From Liolophura sinensis (lineage: Eukaryota > Mollusca > Polyplacophora > Chitonida > Chitonidae): a stretch of DNA of 64,000 nt. The notes below the pieces were generated by a model. The model was not told where the DNA came from. It was given only the letters and a program-made list of their open reading frames with translations, and did no database searches. A program made the position numbers and the translations under genes. Shown in pieces: positions 37,739-50,160 of this stretch (the stretch's first letter is position 1; every line of letters starts with the position of its first letter). Location: positions 49,153,385 to 49,217,384 of the forward strand of contig NC_088295.1 in NCBI RefSeq assembly GCF_032854445.1, in the 5' to 3' direction.

Positions 37739-37773
37739 ATGGTTACCTTGAGTGTTCTTACCCTGAACTGCTG
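37739..37773 (+). CDS. SMPD2: SMPD2 exon 1
   Basis: Encodes MVTLSVLTLNCW, the last codon split at donor TG|GTACGTG. The start context is GCAAGATGG and an in-frame TGA lies upstream. LNCW is the first conserved strand of the family, with the metal-site Asn. Confidence 0.85.
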
Positions 37774-40700
37774 GTACGTGCAGGATGGGGGTAAAAATAT
37801 GTCTGTTTGCGTTGAGGTTCGGAATGTTGTGTTGTGTCTTGTGACTTGTGACGAAACAATGACCACAAATAAATGTTATACCTGCTGTTATTGACGCGTT
37901 CAGCTGATGTAGATAGAGCACGCTAACTGAGTGGTTAAGTACACGGATTGCGAGTGAAACAAATTATAATGTGATAACACTGTTTTGATGATGATGTGTC
38001 ACTGTCAGTATCAGCTTTGCCTGCACAGTGAGTGATTGAAGAACCTGCTTTTCACAATGCTTTTCACAATGAACTTCTGATCTTCAGCATTGTAGACATA
38101 AAGCTAAGATCCATTTTAACAATGGCTCAAGGTCCTGCTTAACACTGGCACCACCTTGCGGGATAAAAAAATATGTTGCCTCCCCATAGTTTAGCTATTA
38201 TTAAGCTGTTCTATTGGTCGTTTGTCAAATTTATGAGGTATCTTTTAACGTGGGGCTAGAATGGTAGAAGACATGGAAGCCTACACTTATGAACTGGGTT
38301 GCGTGACGGTTCGAAATTAGTTACTGGTTTGTGACGAGGTAACGCACAAAAGTCTTTCGGTGGGAGGAGAGGGTTAATTTTGTGTGTATAACAGCTGTAT
38401 CGAGTTATAATTGAAAAACTAAACATCACGCATATATGTTTTGCTTGACCCATATATTACAATGGCCGGTTTTTGCAGGATGTCGCAGTTATAAAGATCT
38501 TGTGTACGTCTTTTAGAAATGTTTACATCTTTTAGAAATGTTTACATGTCACAACATAGCTTGAATAAACATTAGTTGTGTGGGATAAGATGTTTAATAC
38601 TTTTATTCGTAGCGCTTGTTGCAAAATTTTGCCGTCCACACTCTGCAATCTAGAGATTATTATTTTCTGCCTTTTGCGGACATTTCTTATATTAAACTTC
38701 TAAAGCTGGTACAATACCTCCATCAGGTTTATCTCACTGTAATTTGAAATTTGAAGATTGATAACTAATGTAACATGATGCTTCAATTATGCATTAGTTT
38801 GAAGATTAACCTCTTAAGAACATGGATTTTTTTTGTTTAAGTTTTATGGATATGTGTCTATGGATGTTAAGTCAGTGACTTACTGAGGTTGAAAAATATT
38901 TAAAATGAGAAAACACATTCACTTTTGTTTTAGGGGGATTCCCACACCACTCGCTTGTAAATTCCGAAAAGAGCGAATTGAAGAAATAGGATGTGAACTT
39001 GGCAAAGGGGATTATGACATTGTGATGTTGCAAGAGGTAAGAGCATGGTTGATGGTTGTCCCACATGGAAACCCATTAGTAGAACTGTAAAGAGTCTAAA
39101 ATAATCATGTCTTCAAGCCAACGACATTGGTGTAATATTCTGATTGGATTACAGCTATGTGCAGTGAAAACATCTTTCCACTGTACAGCATGAAAAGGAA
39201 GTTGAAACACCTGTAAAAACAATTTAGAGGAGATACTGCTGGCCAGTCGCAAGGGAGTTAACTTTGTGTGACCATTCTATTTCTTCTAATTTTTGTGACA
39301 CCTGGTCTGCTCCTGTCAGCAAATATACATTTTACTGTAGTAGGAATATTTAGTTTCTTTTTTCTCACATGGTTAGACCACCTAATGAACAACATACTAA
39401 TGTTCATTTCCAAAAAATAACATACAGCATGTGGAGTACTAAATCCTTTGTATATAAATGCCCTGATAGTGATTGCCAATGTTTTTGTTTCTGGTCTGTT
39501 TGCTGAACAGGTGTGGTTGAAGTCCGACTACCAGGTGCTCTGCAGTAAGATGCTTAAAACCATGCCCTATTCGCATTACTTCTACAGGTATTTTTCCCCT
39601 TTAATTGTTTAATTTCTACATATAACATTAAATCATCACTCAGGAAACTGTTTTTAGGTCAGTGTTAAAAGCCCAAGGCGTGGGGGGGGGGGGGGGGGGG
39701 GGCTCAGTTGGTTAGCACGCTAGCGCAGCATAATGACCCAGGAGTCTCTCACCAATGCGGTCGCTGTGAGTTCAAGTCCAGCTCATGCTGGCTTCCTCTC
39801 CGGTCGTACGTGGGAAGGTGTGCCAGCAACCTGCAGATGGTTGTGGGTTTCCCCTGGGCTGTGAAATATTCTTGAGTACGGCGTAAAACACTAATCAAAT
39901 AAATAAATAAGTAAATAAATAAAAGCCCATGGAGCCATTATTTAATTTAAATGCTAAACTTGGACAAATACAAACTTGAGAATGTTGAACATTTTGAAAA
40001 ACGACTCTGATTTTCCACATTTCCATATTTGATGTATCTTTCTTGAAAAGAACAGTTTTTAGCTTGAGCTACAAAGTAAGGCGAGGTGTTGTGAGTGTGG
40101 GAGAAAGGTGGTGTCGGTGTCCGGGTAATCTTTGTGTTTGCGTCTGTTGAGTAAGGTTTTATGTTTGGTTCTGCTAGTCTCAGTTTTTATGAAACTTGGT
40201 GGGAATGATGAACATGAATTGGACATTTACTCATTTTGATTATAAAATTGTTAAGTGTGCATTTTTGTTCAAATTATCAGTTTTTGGACTTAGCCATTTT
40301 ATCCAAGCCAGTACTATAGTAGGCCAGGGTAAGGTGTTTTTGCTTGGGTCATCTGTTGCCTCAGTTTTTAGTACAATTTGCTGAACCTTGGTGGGGACGA
40401 TGGACATGCATTGAAGACATCATCAAATTAATCATTTTGATAATAAAGTATATTTATATTTTATTCAAATCATCAGGTTTTGGCCAAATTACCCAGTACT
40501 TCTGTGGGCCAGGGTAAGGTTTTTTGTTTGGGTCAGCTGTTGCCACAGTTTTTACACCATCTTGCTGAAACTTGTGGGAATGATGGGCTTGCATTGAAGA
40601 CCTCAACAAATAAATCATTTTAAATAATTAGATATATTTATGTTTTCATTCAAATTATCAGGTTTTGGACTTTTTATCTTAGCCAGTACTATTCAGTTTT

Positions 40701-43700
40701 GTGAGCCGGGGTAAGGTTTTGTGTTTGGGTCAGATATTCCAACAGTTTTCACATCATCTTTATGAAACTTGGTGGGCTTGATCAACAGGATTTGGGGATT
40801 TACTGATTTTGAATAATCAGGGATATTTACATTTTTAGCTCTCCATTACAAAGTAAGCTTTTTTTGTATGGGTCACTTGTTGTCAAAGTTTTCATGATAT
40901 GTTCATGAAACTTCTTGAGCTTGATAAACATGCTTTGAAGATGTTGACATTATACTTGATTTTTCTGTTTTGGTAAAAACAACCATGTTTTGGACTTGCT
41001 GTGTTCACATTCACTTCACAGGTTATATGTAGCCTCAGTGTTAGGTTTTATGTTTTATGGTTTAATGGGTCAGCTGTTATCAGCTTTCAACATATCTTCA
41101 TGAAACTTCATGGGAGTGATAAACATGCCTTTATGATGTACACTTTATGTAATATTTTGATACTATATTTGATTTTTTTTAAATCCAAATTACCTTGGTT
41201 TGTTACATTTCATTTTATTCTCTATACATGTGTATTTGGCCTTAGAGCAAGCTGTTATGTTGGGGTCAGCTACAGTATTACATCTTTCAATGCATATTCA
41301 ACCCCAGTGTCAAACACCTTCGGTTCTATCAAAGTTTACCAACTGCTCAGTATGAATCAAATGTCCTGTCAACTTAGGCTGCCATTTGAACTGAAGCTAT
41401 TACTGGTGAGTTGTCAGGTTTCTCATAACCTTTGCTGTCAAAAGTGACTGAAGAGAAATCTGAATAGAATTTCACTCTCTTTATTAAAGGTTTTTCTGAA
41501 GGATTGGTGCAGTTTTCAAGGTCATCTGTCTCTTGCGAGGCTCACATGTAAATTTCATCTTGACCAAGGAAACCTACATGTGTGGTTATCCTTTTTCCAC
41601 TTGCCCTTCGACTTTTTGACTTTGTGATGGATCTGTCAGATGGCTATAAATTGCTTATAAGAATTTATTTGCTGCTTGGTTACTACATCCACAGACTGTT
41701 CTTTTTAAGAACTCTATACCCTCAGCAGGTGAAGGTTATGCTGAAATACAAGTAGCACACAGTGGTGGTAGAACACCTTTTTATGCAAATGGCTGAAAGA
41801 ATACCACTGACAAATATTTATCCTATTGATTCTCAGTAGTTGTTTTACCTTTGTTTTACAGTGGCATGATGGGAAGTGGAGTATGTGTGTTTTCTAAAGG
41901 ACCAATCAGAGAGACTTTTCTACACCGTTTTCACCTGAATGGCTATGCACACAAGATCCACCATGGTGACTGGTTTGGAGGGAAGGGTGTGGGCTTGTGT
42001 AAAATCCAGTACCAGGGACTCAATATTAATGTCTACTCTACACATGTAAGAAACTGTAGATGAAAGTGGTCAAAGCTTTTATATTGTGTGCTTGGTTGGA
42101 TTGTAATGTAATGTTTTTCAGTCACCATGCACATTGTCTGTAACATTGTCTTGCACTCCTCACAACAGTGTAGTAGGGCACTTTCAATATATTGACACTA
42201 GAACCAACAGTTGCTGACAAAGGTCATGTGGACAGTGGCAACAACAACTGATAACACAGTCTCATCGTGACACTGGAACTGCCAGCATGTTGACCAACCT
42301 CATTTCACCACAAATCCAGGCTATTCTCATTTTTGCTCCTCAGTTGGTTAGCGCGCTAGTGCAGCGTAATGACCCATGAGTCTCTCACCAATGCAATCGC
42401 TGTGAGTTCAAGTCCAGCTCATGCTGGCTTCCTCTCTGGCCGTACGTGGGAAGGTCTGCGGATGGTTGTGGGTTTCCCCCGGGCTCTGCCCAGTTTCCAC
42501 CCACCATAATGCTGGCCGCCGTCGTATAAGTGAAATATTCTTGAGTACTGCGTAAAACACCAATCAAATAAATAAATAAATAAATCATTTTTGCTCGCCC
42601 TGAAAATGTGACATATATTAAATTAACCATCCAGAAATAAGACATGTGACACGGATCAAACAGGTTAAATTTTAATTCATGTCCAAGCTGTGAGGTTCTC
42701 CTTCTCCCCAACCATAAACTTGACCACTGTCATATAAGTGAGCAGTTCTGCAAAAGGGCATAAAATACCAATCAAATAATAACGTAATTAATCAATGATG
42801 ATGATGTTGTTGCAGATCCATGCTGAGTATGACCGTGATCGCGATGAGTATCTTGCTCACCGTGTGGCACAGGCGTTTGAGATCAGTCAGTTCATCAAGC
42901 ACACCTCAGAGAGTGGAGATCTGGTGATACTTGGTGGGGACCTCAATCTGGAGCCTGTGGACCTGGGATATAAGCTCATTAAGTCAAATGCCAAGCTCCA
43001 TGATGCCTGGCTAGAGAGGGTGAGGCATTGCTTATGTCAGTCTTATACAGGTTTAAATTAAGTATTTAAATTCGTGAGCCTCAAATATTTGTAGCATTCA
43101 AATGTTTAATACATGTATTTACATGTGTAAGCTTCGAATTTTAAAATATTTTATGGGTGGATGAAACCCAAGTGCTGCTGAGTAAACCAGTGCTCGTTGT
43201 CATGTACCTGACAATCCTCCTGACTTAAAGTCACGGCCGAACCAACTACATGTACATGTAGACGTCATTGGTCAAGAACCTTGACCTAGCCCTTGAACTG
43301 TCTTGAGCCGAGGAAGTCCCGTGAACGAATATTGGGGCTACAAGACACAATGCCAATATGATACTGGCCAGGTTAACATGGGGATTCCAGTGTTATCCCT
43401 TAAGATTACCCATATTACACACAGCTGAGAAAATACATGTAAGTGTATGTCAGTTTCTGTTTTAAGAAAATATGTATGTTTCCAGAAAATGGAGATTTAA
43501 GGATATGTCTTTTGTGAAATCTCTTCAGAAATTGTTCTCGCCCGACGAGTGCAATCCTAATGGGAACACAAATGAGATTCCCAGCAACTCATTCTCAAGT
43601 CCTGCCTCTCTGCTGAAATATCCTGAGGGGAAGAGGATTGATTACATTCTGTACCGCACTGGTCCAGGTAAGGCTGGGTGAAGGTGTAGGGGGTAGTACT

Positions 43701-46452
43701 GTCTAACTACTGATACAAGAAAACCCTTTATACACGCCAGGCAGAATAAGTTTTTGCAGTACAAAGGAAAAGCCAAATGTCTAATTTCTATTTTTCATTT
43801 AACAGGAATAAGTTAAAGGAAATGTCATCTGTCTTTTTTTTTTTTTTTTTTTCTCTTTTGGGCTATTTTTTTTAGTTTGAAGTCCAAGCTGATAGAGAAT
43901 CAGTAAAGCTGTTAGTGTAAAGCTTTCTTTGTTTTGGGGCTCACTGAAACCGATTAGCGAAGACACCAGTGTCACCAGGTTGCAGTGCACCAGCACTAGG
44001 CCAAACAATACTTTAAAGGATACATATTCGTTGCTGATTGACTAGTGTCAGATGAAATCTCCTGCTTACCTGACTCATGGTCATCTGTACCATTTTATTT
44101 GCCTTGGTGTGGTAGGTTATCAAGCGAACTGTGAGGAATGCCGGGTGACCCTGGGGAAGATCCTGGAAAAACCATACAATTATTCTGACCATGAAGCTGT
44201 CAATGCTGTCCTCTGTGTAACACCAAATCCTCCTGAAACAGGTATTATAAAACAAGCTGAATGTAATATTGTTCTGTCTCTCTCTCTGCTTGATAAACAC
44301 CCTATGTATCCACAAGAATGAGTTGAGCTTTATCACCCATACCTTCCAATACTTTCAATATATTGACACTGGAACCTACAGTTGCTGACAAACGTCATGT
44401 TGACAGTGGCACCAACAGGGGATAACACAGTCTCATTGTGACACTGGAACTGGTGACTCTGCCTGATAATCACCCTATGTATCCTTATAGGAATGAGTTG
44501 AGCTTTATCATGCATACCTTCCAATACTTTCAATATATTGACACTGGAACCTACAGTTGCTGACAAACGTCATGTTGACAGTGGCACCAACAGGGGATAA
44601 CACAGTCTTATTGTAACACTGGAACTGGTGACTCTGCCTGATAATCACCCTATGTATCCTTATAGGAATGAGTTGAGCTTTATCATGCATACCTTCCAAT
44701 ACTTTCAATATATTGACACTGGAACCTACAGTTGCTGACAAACGTCATGTTGACAGTGGCACCAACAGGGGATAACACAGTCTTATTGTAACACTGGAAC
44801 TGGTGACTCTGCCTGATAATCACCCTATGTATCCTTATAGGAATGAGTTGAGCTTTATCATGCATACCTTCCAATACTTTCAATATATTGACACTGGAAC
44901 CTACAGTTGCTGACAAACGTCATGTTGACAGTGGCACCAACAGGGGATAACACAGTCTTATTGTAACACTGGAACTGCTGCCCCTGCCTGATAATCACCC
45001 TATGTATCCACATAGGAATGAGTTGAGCTTTATCACCCATACCTTCCAATACTTTCAATATATTGACACTGGAACCTACAGTTGCTGACAAATGTCATGT
45101 TGACAGTGGCACCAACAGGGGATAACACGGTCTCATTGTGACACTGGAACTGGTGACTCTGCCTGATAATCACCCTATGCATCCACATAGGAATGAGTTG
45201 AGCTTTATCATGCATACCTTCCAATACTTTCAATATATTGACACTGGAACCTACAGTTGCTGACAAACGTCATGTTGACAGTGGCACCAACAGGGGATAA
45301 CACAGTCTCATTGTGACACTGGAACTGCTGCCTCTGCCTGATAATCACCTTATGCATCCACATAGAAATACTATAGGATTTTATAGTATTCTATAAGTGA
45401 TTAAGTGATAAGTGTAACAAATTAAATGATGTTACACATTTGGGTGATTTTTCATTGAAACATTAAAACAACACTTTCCTAACCACTAGCAACACTCCAA
45501 GATCTGATAAGGGATTATCTGATATGTTTAACCAGAGATTCTGGCGCTCTCTCAGAGGTTGTGTGTCAGAAATCTGTCTTATTTGAATTCTGAACACTTT
45601 CCTCCAGTTACAGATATGACCGCTGATTTGAAATGCAAATTAATCAAAGAATATAAAGGTCCTCAGAATTTGAGATACTAGTAATTTAATGTTTGACATT
45701 TTACAGACTTCAGCTCTTGAACATTTATAGTGTAGGCAGTGAGGTGTCAGTAAAACAGTGTAGCATGCTTGAGGAGCTAACCTAATTTTTCAGTTTTTTC
45801 GACCACATGTGAAACCAATATTTTGAAACATTTCAAGATAACTGTAAGGTGTGAGAAATAATTTGCACAGTTATTTAGTGACTTGCATCTTTAGTGACGC
45901 ACACAAATGGTTTTAGGATCATTTTCATATTAATTGTATGCAGAAATGCGACTAAATATAACGGCTTTAGAGGTCGAAAAGGTTGATGATTTACAACATA
46001 TATACATGTCCAGTTTAACAGAAGAACATTCTTATAAAGTTAGTTCATCAGCGGGATGAATGCAACTGAACAATTAATAATAAACTTCTTTTTTTTTCTT
46101 CTTATCTCCAGAAGTGCAAAAGAAGGAGGGTTTAGGTGTGCTGGACCTCCTCCTGAACGATGCCCTGGCAGTGGTGGACAAAGGACTGAAGAAATCTCAC
46201 GCCCTCCGAGGGTTTTTCACAGCTACTTTCCTCATTTGCCTCTTCGTGCTGTATCTGGCCAGCGAGGTTAACCTGCCCTTCGGTCTCAATATACTAGCCA
46301 TGACTTGCCGCCTCATTTTGGTTTTGACATGCGCATACGCGGTTTGGACACGCATGGTCTTGTCACGCGTGGAAGAAAACGGGCTGCTGGAGACAAAGGC
46401 AGATTTACTCAACCTCCTGCAAACAAGCGAATATCTTAAACGACAGAACTGA
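37739..46452 (+). CDS. SMPD2: Neutral sphingomyelinase, SMPD2 type (complete)
   Basis: Family role: hydrolyses membrane sphingomyelin (or lyso-PAF-like lipids) to ceramide and phosphocholine, Mg-dependent, on ER/nuclear membranes. Exons: 37739-37773, 38934-39036, 39511-39587, 41862-42045, 42816-43019, 43502-43667 (start uncertain), 44116-44241 and 46112-46452, together 411 codons plus TGA; human SMPD2 has about 423 residues. Catalytic landmarks of the endonuclease/exonuclease/phosphatase fold are visible: LTLNCWG, MLQEVW (metal-binding Glu), SGMMGSGVCVFSK, HHGDWFGGKGVGL, GGDLNLEP, KRIDYIL and YSDHEAV (catalytic His). The last exon has two hydrophobic helices (GFFTATFLICLFVLYLA and LAMTCRLILVLTCAYAVW), the SMPD2 membrane anchor. 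An in-frame TGA lies eight codons before the ATG. Confidence 0.93.
37774..38933. other. SMPD2 intron 1
   Basis: No listed repeat family and no coding signal recognised. Confidence 0.5.
38934..39036 (+). CDS. SMPD2: SMPD2 exon 2
   Basis: Acceptor TTTTGTTTTAG and donor GAG|GTAAGAG. Encodes GIPTPLACKFRKERIEEIG and continues to DIVMLQE, which carries the metal-binding glutamate. Phase agrees on both sides. Confidence 0.9.
39511..39587 (+). CDS. SMPD2: SMPD2 exon 3
   Basis: Acceptor GCTGAACAG and donor TACAG|GTATTT. Encodes VWLKSDYQVLCSKMLKTMPY and SHYFY, following the LQE/VW junction that is conserved in SMPD2. Confidence 0.88.
39682..39925 (+). mobile_element. SINE family 1, plus orientation, preceded by a G21 run
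   Basis: The tRNA-like head begins CTCAGTTGGTTAGCACGCTA directly after an uninterrupted run of 21 Gs (39682-39702). Body and AATAAATAAATAAG tail are complete. It lies in SMPD2 intron 3. Confidence 0.9.
40130..41120. repeat. Degenerate ~180-bp tandem repeat in SMPD2 intron 3
   Basis: Five or six diverged units carry GTAAGGTTTTTTGTTTGGGT, CAGCTGTTGCC, CATGAAACTTGGTGGGAATG and CAAATTATCAGGTTTTGGAC in the same order. Confidence 0.75.
41862..42045 (+). CDS. SMPD2: SMPD2 exon 4
   Basis: Acceptor TTGTTTTACAG and donor CAT|GTAAGAA. Encodes GMMGSGVCVFSKGPIRE, HKIHHGDWFGGKGVGL and NVYSTH, the core strands of the catalytic domain. Confidence 0.92.
42180..42290. repeat. Single monomer related to the 175-bp satellite
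   Basis: Starts CTTTCAATATATTGACACTA and includes CAGTTGCTGACAAAGGTCAT and ATAACACAGTCTCATCGTGA, matching the intron-7 satellite but alone in intron 4 next to a SINE. Confidence 0.8.
42330..42590 (+). mobile_element. SINE family 1, plus orientation
   Basis: Head TCAGTTGGTTAGCGCGCTAG through to GAGTACTGCGTAAAACACCA and (AAAT)n tail. A further old fragment follows at about 42690-42785. Confidence 0.88.
42816..43019 (+). CDS. SMPD2: SMPD2 exon 5
   Basis: Acceptor GTTGTTGCAG and donor AGG|GTGAGG. Encodes HAEYDRDRDEYLAHRVAQAF and ILGGDLNLEPVDLG; GDLN contains the catalytic Asp/Asn pair. Exactly 68 codons. Confidence 0.92.
43502..43667 (+). CDS. SMPD2: SMPD2 exon 6 (acceptor uncertain)
   Basis: The coding frame is clear from NEIPSNSFSSPASLLKYPEG to KRIDYILYRTGP, with donor CCAG|GTAAGG. 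The best-looking acceptor (TGTTTCCAG, exon from 43486) gives the wrong phase after exon 5. The next in-phase AG (ATTTAAG, exon from 43502) keeps the frame. A missed micro-exon or a one-base sequence error are the other explanations. Confidence 0.75.
44116..44241 (+). CDS. SMPD2: SMPD2 exon 7
   Basis: Acceptor TGTGGTAG and donor ACAG|GTATTA. Encodes GYQANCEECRVTLGKIL and YSDHEAVNAVLCV; SDHEA holds the catalytic histidine. Phases match both neighbours. Confidence 0.9.
44330..45370. repeat. 175-bp satellite, six copies, in SMPD2 intron 7
   Basis: Units begin GAATGAGTTGAGCTTTATCA and recur every 175 bases (44318, 44493, 44668, 44843, 45018, 45193). They are highly similar, so recently homogenised. 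The 77-residue open frame on the minus strand repeats with each unit and is not supported as a gene. Confidence 0.95.
45796..45990. mobile_element. MITE-like element, copy 3 (inverted)
   Basis: Reverse-orientation relative of 14052-14260: TTTCGACCACATGTGAAACC at one end, GGTCGAAAAGGTTGATGAT at the other, and interior AATAATTTGCACAGTTAT. Confidence 0.6.
46112..46452 (+). CDS. SMPD2: SMPD2 exon 8: two-helix membrane anchor and stop
   Basis: Acceptor after a long T tract (TTATCTCCAG). Encodes VQKKEGLGVLDLLLND, then two predicted membrane spans separated by SEVNLPFGLN, and ends EYLKRQN with TGA at 46450-46452. A possible polyadenylation signal AATAAA is at 46830-46835. Confidence 0.92.
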
Positions 46453-46829
46453 GCTGTAAGCGCTTACAGGTCTATATCAGCATAAAAATATCCAATATTT
46501 GTAAGGCTTCACTGTAATTTGGCACACTTACACATTTATATGTATTATAGCTTTTATCCTGTTATTGTACAATCTGTTAATGGTCCCTTAGTACTGCTGG
46601 TTCAGCTGGCCTTTTATATCCAGAGGTTTGTTTTCTTATTAATACATAAGCTAGAAGTCACTCCATGGGCACAAATCTCCTCAAGACCTAAATGAAGATA
46701 CCCACGAACAAGGTTCAGCAAAGGGACATTACTCTGGTAGGCACTATTTCCAGGTAAAAGAAACTTGCATTTTATCCTGTCTATTAATCCCAAAGAATCA
46801 TTTAGAAAAATGTCAAAATTTGGATCACG

Positions 46830-46835
46830 AATAAA
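46830..46835 (+). terminator. Possible polyadenylation signal of SMPD2
   Basis: AATAAA about 380 bases after the SMPD2 stop codon. Other AATAAA words occur further on (near 49150), so the true 3' end is not certain. Confidence 0.35.
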
Positions 46836-49539
46836 ATGTCATGCATTGGCCCATAGCACTAACCTGCGGACAGAATTACATTCACATCCCTGAATAACTT
46901 TTTCTGCAAAGTTGCTGAAAAGCAGAAACACAGGCACAGACATACATCCGTAGCAAAGACAATAAGTCTACATGTTATCCTCTATTCACGTTCACAATCA
47001 TTATTTAACTCCAGTCTGTTCACTGGACTGATGCATCTGTGAGCTTACTTGGACTTTAATGTATGGGCGTACATAGAAGAGTCTGTTTTCCAAATGTCTG
47101 TTACATATTTACTTGTTTCCTTGGATCAGAATGGGCATAGAAGCCTTGTAGTTTCTATGTGCTATTATGTGACTGTAAAAGGATAAAATAATTTATACCT
47201 TGGTTAATTTTTGAGAGAAATATTCTCTGCAGGAGTTAACTGATGATTTTTCAGAAGAGTTTATCCTATAGTGAATTGTCCCAAAGATTGCTTAGCTGGT
47301 ATCCACAATGTACTGTGTATATATATATATGTGTCAGAAGTTATATAATCGGTTTGCCTTTAGTTATTTTTAGATTTATTTTTACGTTTATTGTTACATC
47401 CAGCTAATGTTCATGTTTTTCATCTTACCGATTGATTTCATCAGGTTGGTACATACATGTAGGTGAGTCTCACCATTGGGCTATTTGCCCTTGCAGCACT
47501 CAAATTCTAAAGAGATCCTTTTGTGAGGAGAAAGTGCCATTTATAACAGCTCTGTTCCAGTAACAGCTGTTAAACAGCAGGCACAGTAAGACTGCTGAAC
47601 ACAAGGGAAGCAATCACCTTTGACAGGATTGCATAGAGAGGCATTTATATGAGAGGATGGATCATTTCTGTTCATATTGGTTTTATTTTATTGTTTAAAG
47701 TTATTTTCTGTAAATATTGTATTGAACACAGCTGAAAGATAATATAATGTATTATGTATGTGTAAGATCCAGAAATGCAATGCAGGGATCTTATCGTGTT
47801 AATGTGCTTATTAGGTGTCCATTGTAGTATCCTAGCGGATACTTGAAATCGTTCGTATTATTATTATTATTATTATTATTCAACTCGTAAAATTGCAATA
47901 TCTCGGAAACTGGTAAAGTTAGAAAAACCTAACTTTGGAGTCTTAATGAGGAACTTATGAAGCAACTTCTGACGTTTTCTGCTGTTTTACCAGTCACATG
48001 ATTTAGCGGCCATTTTGAATTTTATTGATAAGCTAAAAAAATCTTCTTCAAACGGACTAAACCTAACAAGATAAACTTTTCGTTTACAGTGTTTAGGTGA
48101 ATCTCTCTACCCATATTGTAAAAAACTTTAGTTTGGTATGCAAATAAGGCCAAAACTGCCCAATGAATGTGGCTCAAAGTAGGTCAGTTTTTTAAACTGC
48201 TTAAAATCATTAAACACACTGTCTGGTGCCCATTGATGTCACAATTACAAATCTTCAAGAATTGTTTTTGTACTTTTGCTGTTTTCATGTTATGACCAAA
48301 AAAACAAAAAAAATTTGACAAAATCATTCTATGTAAATAACCCGGGAGCTTCGGGCTAGACTGCATGAAACCATTGACTGCAGTTTACCTTGAGAACAGT
48401 CATCAGCTCTGGTACAGTGTATTCTTTCTATCTTTTGCTCTTGGGCACCAACTTCACAACAATGTATTCTTTCTGTCCTTTGTCCTCAGGTATCAGCAAT
48501 ATCAAAGCTGCCTAATCTCTATTCTAATCTTCAGTGCTTTGCCAGTTTTAAATGATTCTTGACAGTGTAGGGTTCAAATCCAGTACATTCCTTTACATTT
48601 TTTTCATGTTTTGTATGATTATCATGAACTTCATAGACATCAGGCTACCATAAGTGGTAAAAGTCCAGTCACATGGACCATGGCAACGCTGTTGGAGAAC
48701 GGCTTTAATTTTCTTTTGTTTTTGTTGCCAGGGGGTAAAGGTTATAAAATAGACATTTCACATGTCATAGGCTGTTAGTTTCTGTCACAATTCTGGACAT
48801 GCCTTTTGTCTTAATTAACATTGAGCATAGTGTATATGTGTACTTTACAAATTTTGATGTATATACCATATTTGTAGTTGGTTAAATTCATAGAAAAGCT
48901 TTATATTGTTGCACAGGGTTTATCTGGTGGGGAAGAAAAATTTTAAAGCGCAAAAGGAAAAGAAAATTTTTTAAAAAGTTTTATTCTAAATAGAGTTTAC
49001 ATAGTAGCATTTACTGTCTTACAGCATTCTGTGGACTTGGACTCAGTTTATGAAGATTGGCAGTACTTTTGGTGCCGTGTACATGTTTATTCTTTAAAAA
49101 AAATTACTTTTAGTGCAATATACTTGTTTATTCATAAAAGACTTTTAGAATAAAATAAACTTTTTTATTGTAAGAAATTTTCATTGTCTGCAAATCATGG
49201 ACCAAGGTCGTTACAACATTTGTTAACTGGAAATTATTCACAGCTGCAGTGTTATGCTCTGGTCCATTTAAGTAAGCTGCTATTTGAAAGTCGTTTTAAA
49301 CCATATGCTGTTAGATGGTAATTTTATCCCATGCTTTGTTGTGGTCATTTTATGCCATATGCTGTTGGAAAATCATTGTAAATCATATATTAGATGATCA
49401 TTTGATGCCATGCTCTATAATGGTCATTTTATGTCAAGTGCTATGACCATGTTATGTTGTGTACTAAATGATCATACAGTACACATCATATATAGCATCC
49501 TATTCAACTACCATACATGCACTGTAATTACTGTGAGTA

Positions 49540-50160
49540 TTCTTAGTGATATCAATGGACACAAATGCCTTTCGCAGTGTGGTAACCATTGCACGACACA
49601 CTTGTCTCATAGAATGTGGTGACCATTGTAAGAGACACATGTCGCATGGAATATGGTAACCATTACATGAGACACATGTCTTGTGGAATGTGATGACCAT
49701 TGAAAGAGACACATCTCCTGGAATGTGGTGACCATTGTAAGAGACATGTGTCTCATGGAATATGGTGACCACTGTAAGAGACAAATGTCTGGAATGTGTT
49801 AACCATTGCATGAAACTCATGGAATGTGGTGACCACTGTAAGAGAGACATGTCTCATGGAGTATGGTGACCATTGTAAGAGACACGTCTCATGGAATATG
49901 GTGACTACTTTACGAAACCTGTCTTGTGGAATATGGTGACCACTGTAGGCGGCAAATGTCGTGTGGAATGCGTTAACCATTGCATGAAACACATGTCTCA
50001 TGGAGTATGGTGACTACTTTATGAGACATGTCTTGTGGAATGTGGTGACCACTGTAAGAGACGTCTCACTGGAAGAGACAAATGCCTCATGGAATATGGT
50101 GACCATTGTAAGAGACGCATGCCTCATGGCATGTGGTGACCATTGAAAAAAGACAAATAC
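49540..50160. repeat. ~38-bp minisatellite
   Basis: Units resemble GGAATGTGGTGACCATTGTA plus AGAGACACATGTCTCAT, with variable deletions; about 15 copies. The diverged upstream stretch from 49290 may be an older part. Confidence 0.88.

Noticed and set aside
41001-41447. 148-residue open frame in SMPD2 intron 3
   Set aside because: Overlaps the end of a degenerate tandem repeat, has no recognisable motif, and lies between confirmed exons 3 and 4.
44333-45266. Five identical-length 77-residue minus-strand open frames
   Set aside because: They recur with the 175-bp satellite unit inside an SMPD2 intron and overlap each other; no domain or splice support.
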